A stretch of DNA of 64,000 nt from Piper betle (Eukaryota > Streptophyta > Magnoliopsida > Piperales > Piperaceae), in the NCBI GenBank assembly GCA_033002965.1, contig JAURVB010011007.1:1-64000 (forward strand), given 5' to 3'. Below the pieces are notes generated by a model. It was not told the origin of the DNA. It was given only the letters and a program-made list of their open reading frames with translations, and did no database searches. Made by a program: the position numbers and the translations under genes. Positions 12,660 through 24,072 of the stretch are shown in pieces; position 1 is the first letter of the stretch; the number at the start of each line of letters is the position of its first letter.

Positions 12660-13860
12660 ATGACTTGTAGCATATGTGGATTCTGTTAAGTCTCAGATTT
12701 GGATATTATAGAATTTGATGATGAAACATTAAGCATGTGGATGGCATGATGAAGTGCTCTATGATAAGGTTCAATTGAACTAGAGCAAGTTTATTATAAG
12801 TTCAATTGTGATTTGTTAAATTCAGAATGTTGTGATATTTCATATTGTATTTGGACAAATAAACATGTTATGAACAATGAGTGGATCTTGGTCAAGATAT
12901 CATGGACATGGATATGTGTTGAAGACTTGACAATGTCTTGAAGACCGGATTATCAAGTGGAGCCAAAAACTTGGAAGACTCATATGAATTTCGTTTCAAA
13001 TTTGAGAAGGAAATTAGTGTTTGAGTTTGAAGCCTTATCCACATTAATGCTCAAATGGTTGGATGTTGCACAAGCTATGGACATATCGAATTATATAAGG
13101 AACTTGTAATCGACATGAAAGCATTGCCCTATGTTGAAATATTCAATGTGTTTGAAGTATTCCAAATGGTAGTTTAGTTAGAAATAAGGTTGAAGTGCTA
13201 CATTTGGAGAAAAGCTACTAATAGCTTTGTGGTGTCAACTATAAGACTTTTCTAAGAGATTGGACACTACTTTGTATATATGTTGTGTTGTAAAAGATTG
13301 TGTTGCTCTTGTGAGCAATAGTTGTAAACAAGATCGGGTGTGATCTTGTGGAGTATGCTTGCAATAGGGGCTATTGTATACTTTGGAGGTTGAGTGGTAT
13401 TGTAATTGTTATTGTCAAGTTAAGGCTTGGGAAGTTGAGCTAGGTGCCAAGGGGTGAAGGACAAGTGTGTGGTTTGTGAAGCTGACATGGGGTGAGTGTG
13501 CTGAAGGACAAGTGGGTTTGTGAAGCACATGAATCTTGCTTGTTTAAGGGCAAGTGGTGGTACACTTAGCTTGTAACACTCATTCGGTTTGGCCATAGTG
13601 ACATATAGAAGCCTTGCCCGACCATAGGATACGGTGGTGTAGAAGAGAGGATCTACTAGTTGGGATCATCTTTAAAAATCTTTGTGCTTGATTTCTTGTC
13701 CTTACTCTTTTTGTGTTTTATTTGATTTCGGCTCATATACAAATTGTTGCAACTTGTGTGATTGAACTTGTTCATCAACACTTGCGATTATTTGTATATA
13801 GTCAACCATATTTGTTTAGTATCTCCATAGGAGAAGATCTTTAATTCAGTACTAACTATT
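12660..13860 (+). mobile_element. Copia-like LTR remnant
   Basis: This 1.2-kb stretch has the style of a long Copia LTR (SIRE/Maximus type): AGACTTGACAATGTCTTGAAG, a TGTGATCTTGTGG region, and a 3' section with ATCTTTGTGCTTGATTTC and CTTGTTCATCAACA. It sits inside F, whose blocks resume on the far side. I could not fix TG...CA ends or a target duplication; GATTATTT at about 12653 and about 13787 is a weak candidate. Assignment rests on resemblance only. There is no coding frame and no adjoining internal domain. Confidence 0.4.
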
Positions 13861-14351
13861 TGATTAACTGTTTTAGACATTCTACTGCATGCCAAAACTT
13901 TCTTTTCAGTTTGTATATCATAAGTTGTCTACAACTCATCTACCTATATATTGGTTATGTGAGAATTAGTAATGATTGTTACTAATGTTTTCCTTATAAG
14001 TTTCTCTGTCCTACCAAAGAGCTGGAGTTGCAGTGGGAATGTTTCACTTCACTTTGATGGTGGTGACTATGGGTTCTACATTATTATGGTATTTGATTTT
14101 TCGTATATTGTATTATCATATATATTGTTATTGGAATTGTTATTAACAAATTTTAACTGTTTATACTATTTTAAATTAAATTTCTACATTAAGACACAAG
14201 GATTATGATCCTAGGGTTTTGTCAGGTTTATTTTTACTTGTGCTATTTTTTGATGATGTTAATTGTAATTTAACTGAAAAAATTAGTCAAACCATTTACC
14301 GAGTAATACCTGGGGCTGGTTCTTTTTCCGGACCAGATCTGGGATGTTACA

Positions 14352-14562
14352 ATAGCCATCATTATACATTATCCATCCCAACGGCTAGTGTTTTGAAACA
14401 TGGACCTCGATTGTCTGCCAAATGATCGTCTACTAATTAATGCTAGGCTTTTGATCGATCTGCCTATCTCATTGCTGATTGCCTTGGTGTGCCACAAGCT
14501 GAACGTCTTATTCTTGCTGATCCAAGATTGGTTGATCGATTTGGTGATTTGTATGCCAAAAT
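14352..14562. other. Unassigned spacer between F and G2
   Basis: About 210 bp of unique-looking sequence between the F terminus and the first G TRIM. I see no gene or repeat in it. Confidence 0.5.
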
Positions 14563-15022
14563 TGTAACGATCTAATGCAAAGTTCAAACTAAAGAGCCCA
14601 AGTTATCACTTAAAAAGTTATTAACCGAGTTAAAGATCAATAGTCCATTCCAATTAATAAACCGGATCTCACTCCAATAAGTATTAGATATGGGACTAAG
14701 TTAGAGGATCTCACAATCTATCTTCTTTAGGAAATTTCATTTGCAAAAGTTCTACACTTGGCCCATAGCTAGCCCTAGCCAACATCCTTCTTTGGCTCAT
14801 GATCTGTAGTCAATCCAACATCCTAGTCCAACCCACCATCCATCACTGAATCATGTTAGCTTTGATATCGTTTGTAATGATCTAGCCGAAAGTGAAAACT
14901 AACGGCCTAAATCTTCTCTTTAAAAGTGGTTAACTAAGTTAAACATCTATAGTTTATCCCCACTAATAAATCAGATCTTACCCTATAAGGTATTAGATTT
15001 GGACTAAGTCGGAGATCTCATA
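14563..15022 (-). mobile_element. TRIM element G2
   Basis: Two terminal repeats of about 150 bp (14563-14715 and 14873-15022) flank a non-coding core of 157 bp. On the minus strand each LTR begins TGTGAGATC (the outer copy is decayed at its start) and ends in TTACA. The core has a degraded tRNA-Met primer site (ATATCAAAGCTAAC, reverse of about 14854-14869) next to the high LTR and a PPT-like tract next to the low LTR. No matching 5-bp duplication remains. It is the same family as G1 and G3. Confidence 0.75.
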
Positions 15023-15287
15023 GACATTCTACCGAACTTTGTGCAATGTGAGCGCACTTGACAGCTACTGATCATTAGCCATAAACCTTACAACGGTTTC
15101 TCCAAAATTTGAGATTTCATAACTCCTTATAAAACTCCAATTTGAGTGATGTTGGAAGTGTAAGAAAGCTGTTGAGATCTTCTATCACTCATGCCAAGTT
15201 TCATTATGAAACTCTATTTTGGTTACAAGATATATCCTTTGGAAATGAGAAGCTTGCATTCGCCCAACTTTAGTCGAGGCTTTGCAT

Positions 15288-15660
15288 CACTAGTAGGCAA
15301 AAGGTCTTTAGCAATCACAGTTTTGCAACTATAATTTCAGATCGCTAATTTATAACCAGTAAGGCATGAATTTGCAATGCATAGATAGTTGCGACTGGCT
15401 TGTGACTGCAAGCGCGGTTGCAAAATATGTTATTGTTTTGACAACCAAAGAGAAACCACTATTTCCAATTGCTAGTTGTAATGCATATTGTAGTGGCAAA
15501 TTACGGTTTCAAAAAACTATTGTGACAGGTATTCCGGTTGCTAAAAGGTTGCATATTTTGTTAACTGGAAACTAAAAATATCTGGCTGTTGTTCGGTTGC
15601 AAAATGCATAGTTTTGCAACTATATTGTGGTTGCTAATGTCATTGCTAAGTTTTAATCTC
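15288..15660 (+). mobile_element. CACTA-like terminus with subterminal repeats
   Basis: The tract begins CACTAGTAGGCAAAAGG, typical of CACTA (En/Spm) terminal inverted repeats, and is followed by many short motifs of the GTTGCAAAA / TTGCAACTA / GGTTGCTAA kind in both directions. That is the usual subterminal pattern of such elements. The frame at 15366-15575 lies inside it and is not a gene. No transposase and no matching right end in the form ...CTAGTG were found; related motifs recur at about 20225-20400. Confidence 0.45.
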
Positions 15661-15722
15661 AAATAAAAAGAAGGGGACTGAAGTCTTCAAATACAATAAA
15701 CCTTGGTCGACCACATTGCTGC

Positions 15723-16215
15723 TGTAACATCCCCATAGTTAGTCCCACACCCATTACCTACTTGGGTAGGATCTAATATATAATTGAGAATGATTTTATG
15801 ATATTCAACTTGGTTAATTATTTTTAAAGGGATGACTAAACCTATCAGTTTGTTCTAATTGCATCAGGCTGTAAAAAGTGGTATCATAGCCAACCTGAGG
15901 CCATGTTGGATAGATTGTGATCTTTCTAGATAGATTCAAATTAAGCTGAAGAGCCATAAAAGGAATTCCAAGGGTATAACTTCCTTAAAGGTGGGTAGAA
16001 AGTAACATCCTCAAAGTTAGACCCACATCCAATACCTCCATGACAAGATCTAATATAATAATGAGGATGAATTTATGATATACAACTTGGTTAATCACTT
16101 TTAAAGATATGTCTAAGCTCATCACTTTGCACTAATTTGGTCGGACTGTTACAAGTAATAGAACATCTCCAAAGTTAGTCTCATATCAAATACCTACCAA
16201 GGTAAGATCCAATAT
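15723..16215 (+). mobile_element. TRIM element G3 with a third, partial LTR
   Basis: The 5' LTR is 15723-15875 (TGTAACATCCCCATAG...). It is followed by primer site TGGTATCATAGCCA (15879-15892, one mismatch to the tRNA-Met site), a core of about 110 bp ending in a PPT-like AAAGGTGGGTAGAAAG, and the 3' LTR at 16001-16153 (...GGACTGTTACA). A third copy of the LTR start follows directly (about 16155-16215) and breaks off, so this was part of a tandem LTR-core-LTR array. There is no coding capacity. Confidence 0.75.
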
Positions 16216-16643
16216 ATTAGTGGGGAAGTCTTGGGTTAATTTGTAGTGTTGGGTTTAGATGATGTAAAATGTGAGATTATATGATTGGGTTGTAGGAGGG
16301 GAGGAATACTTTAACCACACCTATGAGACTGATATGATTGGGTATCACAATTATTGTGGTTATCCTTGTTCTGTTTAGTTTAGTCTCTGGGAAAGATGCA
16401 GATGAGGGAGAATGTACACTCTATACCCATTACTCGTTGATGGTTGGATTGGACACGTATGATCACCTAACTGTATTGATTTCTAGATACTGTCGGAATG
16501 TATTACTCTCACACACAACAATCGTAGATTTATGAGTTGTGATTGATTACGGATACATCACCAATGAGATGATGTGACACTCACTATTCTTTGGCATAGC
16601 AAGTAGTTCTATAGGATGTTTAATACCCATCTGCCTATTCGAC
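16216..16643. other. Unassigned
   Basis: About 430 bp between two TRIM arrays. A 65-residue frame (16338-16535) starts with a hydrophobic run (residues 3-16) that looks like a signal anchor, but it has no relatives that I recognise and no support as a gene. Confidence 0.4.
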
Positions 16644-17403
16644 TTATGGGCCCCCAAAAGAGACTTGCAATAGGTATCACAGACCTCTCTTAATCCAAAA
16701 GCTAACTCAGAGAATAAAGCTTTCCCATTAGCCTATATATAATACACCAACACCATCTACGACTGATGTGGAATAAACCCAACAACTCCCCTTCACACAT
16801 TGGGTGACCTAGAAACTATCATTGTTTGGAATCTCCCTTCAAAAACGGAACTCACATATCATCACCTAGCAAACTCTTCTTAAATCATCAGGTGGAACCA
16901 ATGAAGGAAACTTCCACAATTAGCCTAGGCAAACACTAAATCCAACTTGGCTCTGATACCACTATTAGGCCTTTTGGGCCCCAAAAAGGACTTGTAATAG
17001 GTGTCACGTGCCTCTCTTAATCCAAAAGCTAGCTTAGGGAATAAAGCTTTCTCATTAGCCTATATACAAGATACCAACACCCTCTATGACCCAACAACTC
17101 CGCTTCACACATCAAGCGATCCCAAAATCATCATTGTCTGACAATCTCCCCTTCATCAGACAGCATCCACTTGGCAAAGTCCCCTTAAATCATCAGGTGT
17201 CCATGAAGGAGACAACCACAATTGACATATGCAAACTTGGGCTCTGATACCACTGTTAAGCCCTTTAGGCCACCAAAAGGGATTTACAATAGGTGTCACG
17301 AGCCTCTCTAAATCCAAAAGCTAGCTCAGGGAATAAGGCTTTCCCATTAGCCTCTATATAAGACACCAACACCCTCTACGATCGATGTGAGATAAACCCA
17401 ACA
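16644..17403 (-). mobile_element. Tandem TRIM array (family T), three LTRs and two cores
   Basis: Read on the minus strand: LTR (17254-17403), core (17097-17253), LTR (16963-17096), core (16785-16962), LTR (16644-16784). LTRs run from TGTTGGGTTT to GGGCC...; the low end of the third is frayed. Each core starts with a tRNA-Met primer site (TGGTATCAGAGCC, reverse of about 17240-17252; a second before 16963) and ends with a purine tract (GTGAAGGGGAGTTG). This layout is what unequal recombination between LTRs of one TRIM gives. No flanking duplication is visible. It is the same family as the insertion at 30186-30780. Confidence 0.85.
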
Positions 17404-18556
17404 CTACCTCTAAAGTGTACACATGGGATATAGATTGGGAAACATCTATCCATTAAAGCTAATTATAGTAGTTTCTATAGGAGCAGCCTTTTGCGATGTT
17501 GATGATTGCAGATTTTCTTGGATCTGTGCATATCAAATGGCAATTGGAAATTGTGATGTTCTGGGGTAAGATCCAAAAAGCCACCTAGCCAGTAGCCCCT
17601 TTCCTCTGCCCTTGTCCTTCGACCATCATTGGACCCCTTCTCCTCGCCGCCAGTGGCCACGCCCTTCGACCACCATTAGTTTTTGGCCATTGGCTAACTC
17701 CTCTAACCACCAACCATCTACTCCTAGCTGGCGGCTATGCCTTATTACCACCACGTGTTTTCAAGCCTGATCTCCAGTTGAGAGGAAACTATAAAAGAGC
17801 CAATATCCGTGAGTGAGAGTAAAGCCACTGATTTCCATTGTTGATGGTACAAATCATGCCTACAGGGAAATTAGTTGGTTCATCTCTTGGTGAGTTCACT
17901 CTTTTGTGATTAGAAACTAATGCTTCTCTTTATTTATATATTTATTTTATTTTGTATTATTTGTCGAGGTTTTGGATTTTGAAGCTTAGATATTTTATAG
18001 GAAAATGTTAGATCCATTTGGTGTGAATACGTTTTTTAAAATATTGAAATAAGTTCTATAACCGAGCATCTGACAATTTATTGGATTTTTTTTTGAGTGA
18101 TTGAATATACATATAGATGAATTCTGATTTATATTCTTTTAGGTTGGTGAAAGTTTTTCAGACTCAAATGATGTCTTTTAGATGATGAATTGGATAATTT
18201 ATATATGTCAAGTAGATTTGGTAAAAGTAATTTTTCAGTTATCTTTTGTGTTGGGTTAAAACTTAATTAGCCTTGTGTACTTGCATTAAGAATTGAGGAT
18301 AAGCCTTAATTTTCTCATGACATCATGCTCTTAAAACTTGATAATGTTGAGAGTATTAGGCATTGTGAAAATGCTATTAATCAATTTATATTTATGTTTG
18401 TTATATTAAGCATTACATGTATGTGCATGATTTAAAAATGTTCATAATATTGGATTGATTTAAGCTAATTCTTATATGATTTTTGTTCAATTAGTCAATT
18501 TCAATGTCTACCTTTGCCTGGTTCAAAGGCTGATTTTATTTTTTGCAATTCTGATG
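17404..18556. other. Unassigned, with a C-rich leader-like block
   Basis: A block at about 17570-17760 is C-rich with CCACC motifs and is followed by AT-rich sequence. The order resembles the leader and the region after it in the long LTRs, so this is probably an old LTR fragment. No terminus can be placed. The minus-strand frame at 17475-17660 is not a gene. Confidence 0.35.
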
Positions 18557-19955
18557 TGTTGGGAGAATATGATACTACTATGATAGGAGTCATATAAGAA
18601 AGAACTTGATAATAACAAAACATAAATATGAGGACAACATGACTCTTTTTATATGAGAAAGATCTTTACAAAATATACATTGAACAACTTTATAACCAAG
18701 GACATTATGTCGAACTAGTGAATCTCTACTAGGCATTTCAACTTGTGAGCCTCAATTCAACATGTAAACCTTATGACTTATATATAGAATTTGAGGTCCA
18801 TCTTATATATTTCACATAACCTCATCAACAATTGTGTAACCTTGTAAACGTTTAAGATTGATAATATAAATGTACCTGTTTAGATTTCAAATACCAAGAA
18901 AATAATAACAAAATTAGGTTTAATTTCCAACATCCTTCCTTTAAACCTAATTTGCTAATAAAATTAGGCTTACTTGTCAACATACTTCTTTATGACTAAA
19001 TTGCTTCATTCTTTTATTTGTGTCCTCAATTTGTTTGCATGACCTTCACCTTGCTTATCCTCTTTTATGGTCTCCTCCTTTGTTAGTGCTCCTCCCATCT
19101 TAGCTTGTTCATCTACCTCGCTTAGCCGTCTTTCTTCACCCCTTGAAAATGCTTCCTTCAATCTAGTGTACTTGCTTCCTTCCCCCAAAACAAATCATCT
19201 ATTTTGTGGGTAGATGACAATGAGAATTTTTTTGATATCTCTTCTAACTAACCACATTCATTTATGTGTTGTCGTCTATCTTTGATCTCTTGTTAGACGT
19301 TGAAGGAACTTTCTTCTACCAATTCTTGCAACATCTTTCTATCCATTAATCTTGCTTCGTCTTTGGCCTCTCTGAACTTTTTTCCAAAAATTGTATCCCT
19401 TAAAGGATTAGAATGAGTTTCCTTTACTCTATCCAAGTCAAACAAAATCTCCTTGTTCAATGCAATTTCATCCTCTAACTCTATGTAGCCATATTTGGAA
19501 TTGCATCTAATCACAATTTTAAAGCTCAACATCAACGATATGTCTTTTGTGAATTGGATCCTAGTTCTAGTAACACTTTGTTTGGAGGATATGATACAAC
19601 TATAATATGAGAGATGCAAGAAAGAACTTGATAATAACTAAGCATAAATGTGAGGACAACTTGACTCTTTTATATGAGGAAGATCTTTATACAATGTACA
19701 TTGAACCGCTATAGAATCGAGGACCTTATTTCTAACTAATGAATCTCCCCTAGGGAGTTCAACTTGTGAGTCTTAATTTAACATGTAAACGTAATAACCT
19801 GTATATATATAGTTTGAGGTTCATCTAATACATTTCACGAAACCTCATCAACAATAGTATAACCTTTTAAACATTCAAGGTAGGTAATATTAATGTACCT
19901 CTTGACTCTTCAAATACCAAAAATATAATAACAAAATTAGGTTTAATTTCCAACA
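18557..19955 (-). mobile_element. Small non-autonomous LTR element H
   Basis: Two direct repeats, 18557-18932 and 19579-19955, each run TGTT(G/T)GGAG... to ...TTTCCAACA and enclose 646 bp. On the minus strand the 5' LTR is the high copy. A degraded tRNA-Met primer site (TGTTACTAGAACTAGG, reverse of 19561-19576) follows it, and a purine tract (TTTAAAGGAAGGA) precedes the low copy. The core has two minus-strand frames (19293-19619 and 19006-19188), both charged and helix-like (rich in E, K and R), with no reverse transcriptase or protease. They may be gag relics. Target duplications are lost. Confidence 0.75.
19293..19619 (-). pseudogene. Possible relic protein frame of element H
   Basis: The frame begins in the 5' LTR of H and runs through the primer site into the core. 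The part inside the core (about the last 75 residues) is acidic and basic, with a stretch such as EDEIALNKEILFDLDRV and a C-terminal KMLQELVEES, suggesting alpha helix or coiled coil. I do not recognise the family. It could be a decayed gag or a chance frame. A second charged frame on the same strand (19006-19188) follows after about 105 bp. Confidence 0.25.
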
Positions 19956-21175
19956 TTTTGTACTATTGTCATGTTTCAACCTTTGTAACATTGTGCTTTA
20001 TTCTGACCCACAATAATTTTATGGACAAGTAAATATTAACTTATTATTATATTATTGTTATTTATTGTTCATTAGAAAAACATGGAAATTTCACTTACCT
20101 TATAAATCTTATAAAATTGACGTATTCAATTATTGTTATTAATATCAACTCAAAAACAAGATGCTTGACTGAAATCCTATAGCCATGATTAACTTGCCAT
20201 GCTTACAACCCACCTTATAGATTGTGACATTCAATTTGATCACAGAATAACGGTTTCAAATTTGTAACTGCTATTTGCAATAGAAAAGGGTTTGCAAAAG
20301 AGCGCCAGAATAAATTTTACCCACCAACTTTAGCAACCAACATAATTAGAGATCACAAAATCTGTTATCACTAGATGTCGGTCGCAAAATTAATTTGCAC
20401 CCAAGCTTTCTAAGGCAGGTATGTACCAGTCACATCATAAATTTGGTTAGGGATTGGATTTGTTATCTCAAGGGACTACATTAGCGGCCGCTGAAGATTA
20501 TTTTTCTACCGGTGCATAATGCTGTCACTTGTACTTCAATGTTTCAAGTTGTGACGTTGAGAGTTCAAGGGTAATAATAATCAAAATATGGACTCAACAA
20601 TTTTGCACATTTTGGCAATTTATTTTTTGAAGAATGATTAAAAAAACATAAAATTAGGGTGGTGCCCAGAATAGGAAATCTATCAAAGACGTTCCCACGA
20701 ATTAAGTCTCTCACATGTAGGGAAGATTTGTTCTGTATAGCCCAACTCCCTAGTCTCTAATGTAGCTCAATGAAACCCAAATTTCTTTCTCTAATAGAAA
20801 CTTATGTATAAATGCATAGGAGGGTTTTATTTACTCTTATTAATAAAACAGAACTCAATACTAGCCTCTCATAAAGAGTATGAGATTTAACCAATCAACA
20901 TACAACAAAAATAAAAATAATAATAAATCAAATTATTATAGTCTATCTTCCCATCTAATTAGGGTCTATCTTTATAAAGTCAGAGTCAATTAGAATCCAT
21001 ACATAAGATATTAGATTATTATAATATTTCACAATTCAAAGAGATTTTATCTATAAAATTAAATTTTATTTATAATATAAGTTGTACATGGCGCAACTCT
21101 TACCTAACAAAAAGATATACACATTATCTTATTAGCGGTCTATTATCTACTTTTTTTAAAAAAGAAAAAAATACA
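19956..21175. other. Unassigned AT-rich stretch with CACTA-like motifs at 20225-20400
   Basis: It is mostly AT-rich with no frame of note. Between about 20225 and 20400 there are motifs such as GGTTTCAAA, TTTGCAATAG, GGTTTGCAAAAG and GGTCGCAAAATT, like the subterminal repeats at 15288-15660. This may be the other flank of one decayed CACTA element into which G3, the T array and H inserted, but no right terminus is visible. The rest shows nothing I can name. Confidence 0.35.
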
Positions 21176-21508
21176 TTAACTAATTTGAGATTCTCCACTA
21201 ACACTCTTAAGTCTAACTGAATAGGTACAAAGATGAACATGTTTGCTCATGTTCAGGTCCAATAACCCGTATACACTTCTTTCTCCTATCCTTGATGACT
21301 TGGTCCTGACAAGTTCAGAAAATGGGGAGGAGATAAGAAGAGATGAAGATGGAAAGTTGAGAATGTCTGATTGAGGACTCGAATTGTGGAATTGAGAAAT
21401 TCCCCTGGAAGTATATAAACACCTAAAAGGTGAAGGAGGGGGTTTGTTGCTTTGAAGAAAATTGAAGAAAAAAGAAGCAGACAAGGAACCTCCAGTAGGA
21501 GATTCATC

Positions 21509-23150
21509 TGTAACGACCCGCCATGTTCCGAGCCACGAGCCAAGTGTTACTATATAAAACTAAGTGTCTCATAAATTAATTTACTAGAGATGAGATAGAT
21601 GTCTTCAACCCTTGCAAATTTGATTGTATCAACTCACTCCCAGCTACAAAAATAACTACTACAACATTGAGGGATCAAACCAACTATTTTTCTTTGGTTT
21701 TAGGTACTTGAGTCCATCCACCAAGCATCTACAACTACCACTTCACCACCCAAACAGATTTGGGCACAGCACAACCAGCTATAGCAACCAAGTAGGAGTG
21801 AGCTTTGCCCGATTCCTCACTTTGTGCGGTTTTCACAACCACAGTACTACCAGCTGCCGTGAGCCTTGCCCACTTCTTCACTTTGTGCGGTTTTCACAAC
21901 CACAATATTACCAGCTGCCATACTCGTACCAGTGGTATGACCCTGCATGCTCCCAACAACCAGCTTCCATAGTGTTTCCATCGTCAATCACAACCAAGTG
22001 CTCCCCTATACTGCCCAGCCAAGATCTTTGTTAGAGAAATCCAAAGTGGGGGGCTCGACGTTGATGTTAAGAGAAGAAGATCTGAGGAAAGAAGCAAGAA
22101 AGGAAGAAGGAAGGGGAGGAGCCCCTCACTCTAGACCCATCTCCGGCAACCCCCAAGCCCACCAGATCAGAATTTGGAATGCCCTTGACACAACCCAGCT
22201 GAAGAAGCCTGCCATCGCCGGAAATGTTTCGAGATGTTGCTGGCCAGAGTTGTGAAGTACCATCAAGTAGCCCTCTTTCTGGCCTTTGTTCGGTAAATCC
22301 AAGCCATCATCAGCCACACCACAACCGTTCCGAGAGCCACCACTAGAAAAGCTTCGATAAGTGGCTCGTCGGAGTAGCGAAGCAGCAGAAAACAACAACA
22401 TACAATCAACTTTGGGCACTTCATCTTGCCAGCCCAGGTCATCTCTAGCCATACTGACAATTCAACCAGACTCCCCTCAACACCAAGAACAAAGCCTGAT
22501 TAAGATCCACCAAAGAGGAAGCCAGTGTCACTGAAAAAGTCACCCAAAAATAGTCCGCCGGAGCAGCGTGAGAGCAGCACGACGCCAACTTATCAAACTC
22601 CATCCTGCCGATCACCACAACCACAGGACAAGCTGCCGCCTCCAATCGATCGCCCATGTCCCCAGGTACAAACCCGAATCAAGTACAGCTGATATAAGTC
22701 GCCACATTCGCCGAAAAATGGCGATGGAGCTCGATCAAAAACCAGTTTCGCTGGAACTTTCCACCATCATTGTCGCTCGTTGGCACCACCACAAACCGTC
22801 GGACCACATCCAAGCATCTCACCAATAGGAGATCTCCATATTTGGGCGATCGCCACCAACCTCAACCACCAAAAAAGCCGTCGCCAAAGCCACCAAATCC
22901 GGCGTTGAACCATCGCCACTGACGGGTGCGTCGGGCCTATTTATAGTTGACCACATCCGCAAGCTTGTCTAGATCCACTACCACATCCCGTTGATCGGAT
23001 CTAAACTGACTCGAACCATGACTGTGAAGCCAGATTGTGTTCATGACTCGAATTGAAACAGGCACAGCACGTACCCAAGCTCGTGCACACCACCCAGCCT
23101 GGTCTAATATTTATTTATTCTGAACCAACCCAAAGTGGTTCGGTTCAACC
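21509..23150. mobile_element. D-like LTR terminus followed by a C-rich LTR leader
   Basis: From 21509 the sequence reads TGTAACGACCCGCCATG, then GCCACGAGCCAAGTGTTAC. That is the same terminus as in element D (52106 and 54088), with the following TATATAAAACTAAGTGTCTC. After about 100 bp it leaves the D pattern and becomes CA-rich and then C-rich to about 22960, with several overlapping frames on both strands (21624-22034, 21947-22255, 22568-22828, 22126-22660). All are proline/serine/arginine-rich and domain-free, as expected for an LTR leader. No primer site adjoins 21508. The far end is not clear. Confidence 0.5.
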
Positions 23151-24060
23151 TATTATCACTTCGTTAGTAATTTGAAGGCCTTCCCAAAGTTGGATTGAGA
23201 TAAAACTTGCTACTCACCATTTTTAGATGCTTGAGACATAGTGGTGAGGTTATTTTAAAGATTCGAATACAATAAAGGGATTAACCAAGATATTCGAGTC
23301 AAAGTTATTAGAGACGGATCAAATAAAAAACCAATAGAATTCAATATTTTGTATAAAAGTAAAATCAAAGAAGAAATAATAGATTGTGAGTACGAACCTC
23401 ACCATAGACTGACTTAGAAATTCGAATTAAACTCTAAAGAACCGTGTAAAAATCTTTGTTACTTATTACTCACTCACGATATTACTCAGTATAATTTTTT
23501 TGTGCAACAAGGGTGCTTAATTCCACAAAACCTACTCATCTAACTGGAAACAAAGATTGAACATCGGGGGTGGAAATCCCACGCCCAAACAGTAATATTT
23601 TGTGGATGGATTGTAAATATTTAGTGAAGAGGTATTATGTACGCACATCTTTAGTAAACTGCTTTTTTTAAGTCTTTGGAACGTTGGATCCTTGTAAAAA
23701 ATATAGTTTCTCGATCTTGCGGTTTACTCGGGTTTGGTCTGCCATTTTGTGACTGAACAGCTGCCAACAAATTCTAACCTCATGTACAAACTATTATCTT
23801 TATAATTTCTTCTTTATTTATCTAATATATTTGAGTTTGCAAGGAAAAAGAAAAAATTCAATGGTATAGATCTTAGTGGCAACCCTCATCCCTCATCACA
23901 AACAGCATGCATCTGAATTTTTAGATTAAAATATAAAGAAGACTGTCCGCTCCATTCCGAAAGCATGAATATAATTGATCTTAGCCAACTACCCTTCTGC
24001 TTTGCAGATCAATTTTTTCCCTAAGTGTAAGCAACATGTTTCTTTGTTTCTGTGCAAGGC
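23151..24060. other. Unassigned
   Basis: AT-rich sequence with no long frame and no clear similarity to the other repeats in the window. A short block near 23510-23590 (CAAGGGTGCTTAATTCC and following) looks unique. Confidence 0.4.
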
Positions 24061-24072
24061 CAAGATTGCTAG

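Larger units (their letters stand above)
11161..14351 (+). mobile_element. Diverged A-like LTR (F), interrupted
   Basis: This is a third, more distant relative of the A LTR. Recognisable blocks are the GGAGCTGGGAGACC and GGACTTG module (about 11967-12003), the TTTTATTGGATCCCCC block (12049-12064), the AATGATTGTTACTAATG element (about 13970) and the terminus GATCTGGGATGTTACA at 14351. The start is not clear. The middle (about 12660-13860) is a different, Copia-like sequence. No coding frame of note is present; small frames at 12363-12569, 13972-14208 and 14219-14425 have no recognisable domain. Confidence 0.5.

Noticed and set aside
16338..16535. 65-residue frame with a hydrophobic start, considered as a secreted peptide
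   Set aside because: One hydrophobic stretch alone is weak evidence; no cysteine pattern, no relatives and no gene context.
21624..22828. Several frames of 70-136 codons on both strands, considered as a gene
   Set aside because: Proline/serine/arginine-rich, overlapping and domain-free, behind a D-like LTR terminus; best explained as an LTR leader.
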